Assembly (NCBI GenBank): GCA_900313745.1
Contig: OMSM01000135.1
Coordinates: forward strand, 1 to 7,402
Direction: 5' to 3'
DNA from: an uncultured Lachnospiraceae bacterium
Lineage (GTDB): Bacteria > Bacillota > Clostridia > Lachnospirales > Lachnospiraceae
DNA length: 7,402 nucleotides
Shown here one piece after another: positions 1-5,639 of the stretch. Positions within the stretch are counted from its first letter, which is position 1. Every line of letters begins with the position of its first letter. Made by a program: the position numbers and the translations under genes. The notes below the pieces were generated by a model. That model was given only the letters and a program-made list of their open reading frames with translations, did not search any database and had not been told where the DNA came from.

Positions 1-1
1 C

Positions 2-112
2 TGCGGAGAGCTGTATTACCGCGGCGGGCTGTGGCAGGACGATTACGAGCTGTTAAAGGCGCCGGGCACCCCGCCCTGGGGCATCACAGCGTCCGTGTGG
101 AAAATGCGCTGA
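2..112 (+). CDS. C-terminal fragment of an unidentified protein (cut by the window edge)
   Basis: Only the last 36 codons and a TGA stop (110-112) are visible; the start lies left of the window. The peptide begins CGELYYRGGLWQDDYELL and ends PPWGITASVWKMR. Codon third positions are strongly G/C, as in the clear genes here, and the other two plus frames read as Arg/Ala-rich nonsense, so this frame looks genuinely coding. I do not recognise the family. The tail has a soluble, mixed alpha/beta character with three Trp residues and no membrane segment. It converges with the transporter operon, and the two genes may share the hairpin at 160-185, although on this strand the hairpin lacks a good T-run. 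Confidence 0.6.
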   Translation, partial: CGELYYRGGLWQDDYELLKAPGTPPWGITASVWKMR

Positions 113-153
113 GGAGGCTATAGATCCGTCCTCTGCTGTCTCCTCCGACTCAT

Positions 154-185
154 AAAAAACCCCGCCGGGATTTCTCCCGGCGGGG
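154..185 (-). terminator. Rho-independent terminator of the transporter operon
   Basis: There is a perfect 11-bp stem: CCCCGCCGGGA at 160-170 pairs with TCCCGGCGGGG at 175-185 around a TTTC loop. On the minus strand the stem is followed directly by six T residues (plus-strand A-run 154-159). It starts 18 bases past the binding-protein stop codon. On the plus strand the stem is followed by TGCTGTTTC, so termination of the convergent gene would be weaker. Confidence 0.93.
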
Positions 186-203
186 TGCTGTTTCTGCAGC
201 CGA

Positions 204-1808
204 TTATTCTACATTGTCCTTGATCTTGTCAAATTCGGGCTTTAGCCTTTCGTAGGTTTCGTTCGCCCAGGTGATGAGCTGCTCTGCTCCCATGCTGTAC
301 GCGGTCTCGATCATCTTCTCGTAGAGCTCATGGCTCTCCTCGGCGGATGCCGCGCGGATGATGTTCGTGGCCTCATTCTGATACAGGATCTTCAGGTTGT
401 CCATGATGACCTGCTCATTCGAGTCGGCGCCCATGCGGAGCATGCCCAGTACGGGGTTCGAATCGGAGATCGCCGTGATGGCCTTTCTGGCATCATAGGT
501 CGCGCCGCCGTTCGCGTAGTCCGGAAGCACGTTCATCTTGCCGTCGTGGTACATCCAGCCCCAGAACTTCATGCCGTCATCCCTGTTGGGATTGTAGAAA
601 TCGTAGTTCATTTCAGGATAGCTGTGATCCTCGGACCAGTTCCAGTCCACGCCTTCCTCGCCCCAGAGCAGGAGCTCCTGCGCTTCCTGCGTGAAGCACC
701 AGGTCACGAAATCAAAAACCTTCTCGGGATCCTTGCAGCTCTTCGGGATGAAGAGTCCGCGCCAGCCGGCGGTCGCCTGCACCCAGCCCGCTCCGGGCTG
801 ACCATAGGTCAGGCTGTCCAGGGTCTTCACACGGAAGTCCGCACCGGCATCCGCAAGGGCGACATTGAAGCCGTCCTCGGTATTGCTGTAGTTGGAATCA
901 GCAAAAACCTTGCCGGCAATCATATACTCACGGTCATCTCCGGAGCCGCTCCAGACGAAGTTGTCGTCCGTCATGAAGCCTCTGCGGTACCAGTCGTTCA
1001 TCAGCTCAAAGTATTTCTCGAAGTGAGGATCCAGGATGAACGGAACTGCCTGGCCGTCCACATCGACGAAATCATAGTCGTGCACCGCACCGCAGAGGAT
1101 ACGGATGTAGTTGTTCATCTGCCAGGGGCTGTAGACAAACGGGACGATATCGGGATAATTGTCCTTCACCTGCTGCAGCAGATCGGTGAACTCATCCAGA
1201 TTGGTGATCTCGGGAGAGCCAAGCTCCTCGTAGATGTCTGTCCTGACGACCATCGCGGCCTGCTCGTAAACCACCTTGTCCCAGCCTTCCAGCATGGATC
1301 TGGGGGAATAGCCGGCCATCAGCGTGTAGAGGTTGCCGTCATCGGCGGTATTGACGAAACGGAGCACGGAATGGATATTCAGTTCCTTTCCGTACATCTC
1401 CGCCAGCTCGTCCAGCGTGTAGCAGAGGTTGGAGTCGCACATTCTGGAGAAGTTGCCGGTGCAGACCACGTCACCCAGATCGCCGGAGGCGATCATCATG
1501 TTCAGCTGGTTCGCGTCCGTAGGCACGGTTACTTCGAACTTAATGCCGAACTTCTCCGTGACTTTGTCCGGGATGCGGCCCTTCCACTCCGTATATGGCC
1601 ACCAGAGCTCATCGCAGAAAATCTTCAGGGTTTCGATATCGCCGGCTTCCTCGACAGCAGCCTCGGTCTCCGCGGCGGCCTCCTCCTGCGCGGCGGGCTC
1701 CGCAGGCGCGGTCGCCGCAGGAGCTGCCTGTCCGCAGCCTGCGATAATCAGCATGACCGATGAGAGCGCGAGCGCCGCCATCTTCCTTGCCAATCGGTTG
1801 ATTTTCAT
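204..1808 (-). CDS. Extracellular sugar-binding lipoprotein of an ABC importer (family 1 solute-binding protein, LplA/LipO-like)
   Basis: This 534-residue protein should capture an oligosaccharide outside the membrane and deliver it to the two permeases encoded just upstream. Residues 1-24 form a lipoprotein signal peptide (basic MKINRLARK, then a hydrophobic core) ending in lipobox IAGC with lipid-bearing Cys25. An Ala/Glu/Pro-rich linker follows (about 26-57), then the mature two-lobe domain starting LKIFCDELWWP. Length fits the large LplA/LipO-type binding proteins (about 500-560). Sixteen Trp are spread through the protein, including W69-W70, W389, W391, W416 and W418, which suits aromatic stacking on sugars (inference). 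The ATG at 1808 is chosen because AGGAGG lies five bases upstream and the signal peptide begins there; the frame stays open to 2162, but that part only shadows the permease gene. It is the last gene of the operon and is closed by a strong terminator. The mature part has seven cysteines. Substrate is unknown. Confidence 0.95.
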   Translation of the reverse strand: MKINRLARKMAALALSSVMLIIAGCGQAAPAATAPAEPAAQEEAAAETEAAVEEAGDIETLKIFCDELWWPYTEWKGRIPDKVTEKFGIKFEVTVPTDANQLNMMIASGDLGDVVCTGNFSRMCDSNLCYTLDELAEMYGKELNIHSVLRFVNTADDGNLYTLMAGYSPRSMLEGWDKVVYEQAAMVVRTDIYEELGSPEITNLDEFTDLLQQVKDNYPDIVPFVYSPWQMNNYIRILCGAVHDYDFVDVDGQAVPFILDPHFEKYFELMNDWYRRGFMTDDNFVWSGSGDDREYMIAGKVFADSNYSNTEDGFNVALADAGADFRVKTLDSLTYGQPGAGWVQATAGWRGLFIPKSCKDPEKVFDFVTWCFTQEAQELLLWGEEGVDWNWSEDHSYPEMNYDFYNPNRDDGMKFWGWMYHDGKMNVLPDYANGGATYDARKAITAISDSNPVLGMLRMGADSNEQVIMDNLKILYQNEATNIIRAASAEESHELYEKMIETAYSMGAEQLITWANETYERLKPEFDKIKDNVE

Positions 1809-1813
1809 AAGTT

Positions 1814-1819
1814 CCTCCT
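1814..1819 (-). promoter_or_regulatory. Strong Shine-Dalgarno of the binding-protein gene
   Basis: AGGAGG, in the context AAAAAAGGAGGAACTT just before ATG, is a full anti-16S match with five-base spacing. It fixes the start at 1808 and is the best ribosome site in the window, fitting the high protein level usually needed for a binding protein. Confidence 0.85.
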
Positions 1820-1845
1820 TTTTTGCTTGTTGTTGATATGCTCCT

Positions 1846-1893
1846 GTGCCTCCGTCCGTTCTCGAGAAGTGTGGCCTTCCGGGCGGAGGACAC
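1846..1893 (-). other. Possible mRNA stem-loop and 10-bp palindrome in the permease/binding-protein gap
   Basis: The 98-base gap 1809-1906 holds GTGCCTCCG (1846-1854), which can pair with CGGAGGACAC (1884-1893): nine pairs with one bulged base (1890). A mismatch and three further pairs (1856-1858 with 1880-1882) extend it. Its loop includes the perfect palindrome TTCTCGAGAA (1859-1868). No T-run follows on either strand, so it is not a terminator. It may act as an RNA-stabilising or processing hairpin, or the palindrome may be a protein site; both are inference. I see no convincing promoter in this gap. Confidence 0.4.
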
Positions 1894-1906
1894 GCAAGAT
1901 CTTTGT

Positions 1907-2821
1907 TTATTCCTTCACCGCACCGATCATGATGCCCTGCACGAAGTATTTCTGCAGGAAAGGATAGACACACATGATCGGAAGCATGGAGGTAACCATG
2001 GCTGACGCCTGGGTAGTCATCGTCGTCGCCGTGGCGACGATGTCGCCGCCGGCGTTCGACTGCTGTCCGCGGGTCTGGTTGATCGCGGTCATCATGCGGT
2101 AGGCAATGGTCCTTAAGCCCTCGGAATTCACGTAATACGCGGAATCCAGCCATGCGTTCCACTGGTTGACCGCAGTGAACAGGGCGAGAGTCGCGATGAA
2201 CGGTGTCGAAAGCGGCAGCGCGATGCGGAAGAAGGCACCGAGATCCGAAGCCCCGTCGAGTTTTGCCGACTCGATAAGCGAGGTGGGGATCGATGAGAAG
2301 AAATTGATTCCGACCATAATGAAGTAGAGATTCAGCATCGCCGGAAAAATGTACACCCAGAAGGTGTTGACGATGTGCAGGTTCCGGAGGGTGATGTAAT
2401 AGGGAATGATACCGCCGGAGACATACATGGAGAACACCACCAGGAACCGGTAAAACTTGCCGAAGGCCAGGTCAGGTCTCGAGAACGTAAAGGAGACCAG
2501 GCAGGTGATCACCGTTGTCAGCAGCGTGCCTAAGAGTGTGCGCGCCGTCGATACTCCGAATGCCCTTATCCACTTTTCATTGCTTAACAGTGCCTGATAA
2601 TTGAACAGGGTGAACTTTCTGGGGAAGAAGTACACTCCGCCGCGCATGAAATCGTACCCCTCGCTGAAGGAGGCGACCACAATGTAGTAAAACGGATAGG
2701 CGGTGATGATCAGGATGAGGATCAGCAGGATCCACACGACGCTGTCAATGATCAGGTTTTCCGCCGTTGCCTTATATTTGCGCCTGGATACGGCTTCCTT
2801 TTCTTTTCTTTTGATCCTCAT
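1907..2821 (-). CDS. ytcP: Carbohydrate ABC transporter permease, YtcP/LplC type (second permease)
   Basis: This 304-residue integral membrane protein forms one half of the sugar channel. A basic N-terminus (1-21) precedes a first membrane segment (about 24-50, with the family-typical AYPFYYIVVASFSEG). Further hydrophobic stretches lie near 92-113, 124-141, 153-174, 203-220 and 276-292, giving the six-helix MalG/CUT1 plan. The ATPase-docking EAA loop is at about 184-203: ESAKLDGASDLGAFFRIALP, with the conserved Gly190. The C-terminus YPFLQKYFVQGIMIGAVKE is close to the YtcP/LplC signature. Its ATG (2821-2819) shares one base with the stop of the first permease (TGATG), and GGAGGG lies nine bases upstream, inside that gene, so translation is probably coupled. 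The symbol is a family-level name; substrate cannot be inferred. Confidence 0.95.
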   Translation of the reverse strand: MRIKRKEKEAVSRRKYKATAENLIIDSVVWILLILILIITAYPFYYIVVASFSEGYDFMRGGVYFFPRKFTLFNYQALLSNEKWIRAFGVSTARTLLGTLLTTVITCLVSFTFSRPDLAFGKFYRFLVVFSMYVSGGIIPYYITLRNLHIVNTFWVYIFPAMLNLYFIMVGINFFSSIPTSLIESAKLDGASDLGAFFRIALPLSTPFIATLALFTAVNQWNAWLDSAYYVNSEGLRTIAYRMMTAINQTRGQQSNAGGDIVATATTMTTQASAMVTSMLPIMCVYPFLQKYFVQGIMIGAVKE

Positions 2822-3795
2822 CAGAATAATCCCTCCCCTGTTGTCTTCCTGGCCACCAGGTTCGCGGTGACGACCAGGCAGACCGAGATCACCGACTGGA
2901 ACAGGTCAACTGCCGTTGCATAGGCGAACCTTCCCTGGGAAAGACCGGTCTTGAATGCGTAGGTCTGCAGTATCTCGGAGGTGGTATAGTTCACGGTATT
3001 GCCGAAGAGGTAGGCCTGCTCGAAGTTCGAACCGCCCATTCCGCCGCCCAGAAGGCCGCCGATGGAAAGGATCAGCACGGTGACGACCGAGGACTTGATT
3101 CCGGGAAGCGTGATATACCAGAGGCGCTTTAAGCGGCTTGCTCCGTCGATTTCCGCAGCCTCGTACAGCTGGGAATCGATTCCGGAGATTGCGGCGAGGA
3201 AGATGATCGCCCAGTAGCCGGAGTTTTTCCAGACGGAGAAAAATACCGCTACGCCGTAGAAGAATTTCGGTTCGGAGAGAAAGGGGATTGCCGATTTGAT
3301 CCAGCCGTGATTGATAAGGACCTCATTGATGATGCCCTTATCCGTGCTGAGGAAAGCCATCGCTATCGTGTAAACCAGCACCCAGCTGATGAAGTTCGGC
3401 AGGTAGCTGACCGTCTGGACTACCCTCTTGAATCCGCTCACGCGCATTTCATTGAGGAGAAGGGCGAGAATAATCGGACAGATGAAGGTGAAGATCAGTT
3501 TGAGTAAGCTGAGAACCAGGGTATTCCTGAAGATGTCCTTGAACTGATAGTAGGTGAACAGCTGCTCAAACCATTTGAATCCCACCCACTTGCTGGTAAA
3601 GATTCCCGCGAAGCCCATGTTGACCGTATAGTCCTTGAAGGCTATGACAATTCCGAACAGGGGCATATAACAGAAAAGGAAAAGAAGGACGAGCGCACCC
3701 AGCGCAACCAGCTGAAGCTGCCACTGCTTCCGCAGTTTCTTCAGCAGTTTTGTCCCCTTTCCCTTGTCCGGTTTCGATGTTTTATCCGCTGCCAT
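2821..3795 (-). CDS. lplB: Carbohydrate ABC transporter permease, LplB type (first permease)
   Basis: This 324-residue protein is the other channel half. A Lys-rich cytoplasmic N-terminus (1-27) is followed by membrane segment 1 (about 28-52), then the family-typical IAFKDYTVNMGFAGIF and a Trp/Phe-rich stretch. Other hydrophobic segments are near 91-115, 127-149, 179-206, 233-251 and 297-314. The EAA loop is clear at about 211-231: YEAAEIDGASRLKRLWYITL followed by P231-G232, with the conserved Gly218. The tail QTYAFKTGLSQGRFAYATAV is typical of LplB proteins. Start choice is open: ATG at 3795 (AGGAG nine bases upstream) or the adjacent in-frame GTG at 3798 (six bases), differing by one residue. 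It is the first gene after the putative regulated promoter and is joined to the next permease by a one-base overlap. Known LplB-type importers borrow an MsmX-like ATPase, and none is encoded here. Confidence 0.95.
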   Translation of the reverse strand: MAADKTSKPDKGKGTKLLKKLRKQWQLQLVALGALVLLFLFCYMPLFGIVIAFKDYTVNMGFAGIFTSKWVGFKWFEQLFTYYQFKDIFRNTLVLSLLKLIFTFICPIILALLLNEMRVSGFKRVVQTVSYLPNFISWVLVYTIAMAFLSTDKGIINEVLINHGWIKSAIPFLSEPKFFYGVAVFFSVWKNSGYWAIIFLAAISGIDSQLYEAAEIDGASRLKRLWYITLPGIKSSVVTVLILSIGGLLGGGMGGSNFEQAYLFGNTVNYTTSEILQTYAFKTGLSQGRFAYATAVDLFQSVISVCLVVTANLVARKTTGEGLF

Positions 3796-3804
3796 CACAT
3801 CCCT

Positions 3805-3809
3805 CTCCT
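3805..3809 (-). promoter_or_regulatory. Ribosome binding site of the first permease with two possible starts
   Basis: AGGAG within AAAGGAGAGGG precedes GTG (3798-3796) by six bases and ATG (3795-3793) by nine. Both spacings are workable, so the site does not decide between them; ATG is preferred only as the commoner initiator. Confidence 0.65.
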
Positions 3810-3845
3810 TTCCAATCTCATTCTATCTATCGGGATGTGCGGGCA

Positions 3846-3876
3846 ACTATAGTAAAAAACTCACCTTAAAAGTCAA
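3846..3876 (-). promoter_or_regulatory. Candidate sigma-A promoter for the transporter genes
   Basis: TTGACT (3876-3871, five of six to the -35 consensus) is followed by TACTATAGT. That string offers either TACTAT (3854-3849, 16-base spacer, four of six) or TATAGT (3851-3846, 19-base spacer, five of six). The -35 box overlaps the kinase TGA stop (3875-3873). Transcription would start near 3838-3840, leaving about 40 bases before the permease start. No terminator separates the kinase from the permeases, so read-through is also expected. The off-optimal spacers would suit a promoter that needs an activator such as the YesN-type regulator (inference). Confidence 0.55.
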
Positions 3877-5639
3877 TTTTGAATCTCCGGGTCGTTCTTC
3901 AGATCGACGTAAACTGTCGTTCCCTCTCCCTCCCTGCTCTCGAATCTCAGCCCGTAGTTTTCGCCGCAGTAGAGCCTGATGCGGGTATGGATGTTGTAGA
4001 CGCCGAAGCTGTGCGCCTTGTCGCTGCGGTCCTGCGTCAGAAGTTTTGCCTGTTCTTCCGCGCTCATTCCTCTTCCGTTGTCACGCACGGCGATCGTTAC
4101 CGTATCGCCCTTGCAGCGGCCGAAGATCTCGATCATCATGTCGTCCTGGTCGTCGTTCTCCAGGAAGCCGTGCTGGAAGGAGTTCTCCACGAGGGGCTGC
4201 AGCGTAAGCCTGGGAATCGGCTTTTTCATGACTTCAGGGGACACGGAGACGTCCAGCTTGATGTTCTTGTCAAAACGGTAATTCTGCAGGCTCAGGTAAT
4301 GCTTCACATGTTCGATCTCATCTTCGACGGTCACCATCAGCTGGCCTCCGTTCAGGCTCAGCTTGTAGAAATCAGACAGCTCCAGGATCATGTCCCCGAC
4401 GTGGGGCGCGTTGGCGGCGATCGCCTCCCAGCGGATCATTTCCAGGGTGTTGTAGAGGAAATGAGGGCTGATCTGCTCCTGAAGAAGATCGAGCTCAAGC
4501 CTCCTCTTCTCCTTCTCCGCCCCGAGACGGTCCTCCATCATCTTCTGCATTCTTCGGAGAGTCTCATTGTAGTAGCCGGACAGGGTATCGATCTCGTCCC
4601 GGTTCCTCTCCTGCTGCAGAGGCACGGGTACGAATTCGTCGCGGAGAAGTCCGTCCATGCTGTTCCGGATCAGCAGTATTCTGTGGAAAACTTCCCTGTT
4701 GTACCGCTGGAAGCTCAGATAGAGCACCAGGCCCACCGCCATGAAGAGGATCATCCACGGCACGGCAAGTTCAGTGACCATGGATCTCCTGGTAATCACC
4801 GGAATAAACATAAGGAGAAGCCAGTCCGTCCCCGCAATCCTTTGCGCCTTCAGGTAACCGCCTGTTCCGTCCGGGGAGGCGTAAATCCATCCGCCGGATC
4901 CCCTGTCCGGATCGATCACCCCGCTCTTCACGCAGAATCCGGCCAGCGATTCCGCCTCCTCCGAGGTCCCGGCGATCATCCGGTCTGTATCCCAGGCATA
5001 AATGCCGACCACTCCTTCATGCTCGTAAGGAGATATGATAGTGGTGATCTCGCGTTTACTCACCCGAAGCATCTGATAAGCCGCCGGTGCCTTGTTGCTG
5101 CCGATCTTGCGGATGAGAGGAATTGTCTGCTCCGGCGTGTTCATCCCGCTGATGAAGCTTGTCTCCTCCGGCAGCCAGATATACGACATCTCGCTGTTCG
5201 AGAGGAGCTCGAACTCCGGATATTTCTCCAGTTCCTCCATTCTCTGGAAGGCGATGTAATTCCCGATGGTTCCTTCCGACTGCGCGTAAAGCGTAATCGG
5301 ATAGAGGGCCTTCAGGGTCGAGAGCAGGGTAAGGGAGGCGTTGAAGCGCTCCATGGTCCCGGTTTCCCCGCGCTCGAGGGCCTCGATCACCTCGCGGGAG
5401 TTCTGGATCAGGTAGGAGGCATAGTAGTAGTTCCCGATTTTCTCCTCCAGCATCGCGTGGATCTGGGAGTAGTTTTTGTCAGCATTCTCCCTTCTCTCGC
5501 GGTTGCCGAAGCGGTAGTTCCGCTCCAGGATCAGGAGCCCGCAGAGAATAATCCCGATAAGGAAAATCCACAGCTGGCGGATAAACAGCCTTCGCTCAAT
5601 GATTGGTATCCGTACCTGACGATGCTCTGCTTTTCTCAT
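3873..5639 (-). CDS. yesM: Membrane sensor histidine kinase, YesM type (HisKA_7TM-free His_kinase/HATPase family)
   Basis: This 588-residue sensor kinase should autophosphorylate in response to an external cue and pass phosphate to the response regulator encoded just upstream. Membrane segment 1 (about 20-38, LWIFLIGIILCGLLIL) and segment 2 (about 290-310) bracket a large extracytoplasmic domain (about 41-288) of the Cache-like kind common in YesM proteins. A HAMP-like linker (about 311-365) and a charged coiled stretch follow. The phosphoacceptor region is LLQEQISPHFLYNTLE with His393. The ATPase domain has the N box LVENSFQHG (Asn486), G1 box VRDNGRGM (Asp520) and G2-like SFGVYNIHTRIRL (about 544-556). 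All key residues are intact. ATG at 5639 is the only standard start that keeps segment 1; it makes the gene overlap the regulator gene by 44 bases in another frame. No terminator follows before the permease genes. Confidence 0.95.
   Translation of the reverse strand: MRKAEHRQVRIPIIERRLFIRQLWIFLIGIILCGLLILERNYRFGNRERRENADKNYSQIHAMLEEKIGNYYYASYLIQNSREVIEALERGETGTMERFNASLTLLSTLKALYPITLYAQSEGTIGNYIAFQRMEELEKYPEFELLSNSEMSYIWLPEETSFISGMNTPEQTIPLIRKIGSNKAPAAYQMLRVSKREITTIISPYEHEGVVGIYAWDTDRMIAGTSEEAESLAGFCVKSGVIDPDRGSGGWIYASPDGTGGYLKAQRIAGTDWLLLMFIPVITRRSMVTELAVPWMILFMAVGLVLYLSFQRYNREVFHRILLIRNSMDGLLRDEFVPVPLQQERNRDEIDTLSGYYNETLRRMQKMMEDRLGAEKEKRRLELDLLQEQISPHFLYNTLEMIRWEAIAANAPHVGDMILELSDFYKLSLNGGQLMVTVEDEIEHVKHYLSLQNYRFDKNIKLDVSVSPEVMKKPIPRLTLQPLVENSFQHGFLENDDQDDMMIEIFGRCKGDTVTIAVRDNGRGMSAEEQAKLLTQDRSDKAHSFGVYNIHTRIRLYCGENYGLRFESREGEGTTVYVDLKNDPEIQN

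Noticed and set aside
160..185. Flanking hairpins as mobile-element inverted ends
   Set aside because: Both copies have the same orientation and no transposase or integrase gene is present; each has a terminator's T-run on the minus strand, so termination is the simpler reading.
330..1763. Plus-strand open frame (477 codons) opposite the binding-protein gene
   Set aside because: Antisense shadow with Val/His/Arg-rich low-information sequence; the opposite strand encodes a clear lipoprotein with signal peptide and ribosome site.
1846..1893. Hairpin before the binding-protein gene as a transcription terminator
   Set aside because: The loop is long, the stem is bulged, and no T-run follows on either strand, so termination is unlikely.
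1809..2162. N-terminal extension of the binding-protein frame to an ATG at 2162
   Set aside because: The extension overlaps the second permease in another frame and reads as Arg/His/Asp-rich nonsense, while a perfect signal peptide and AGGAGG site start at 1808.
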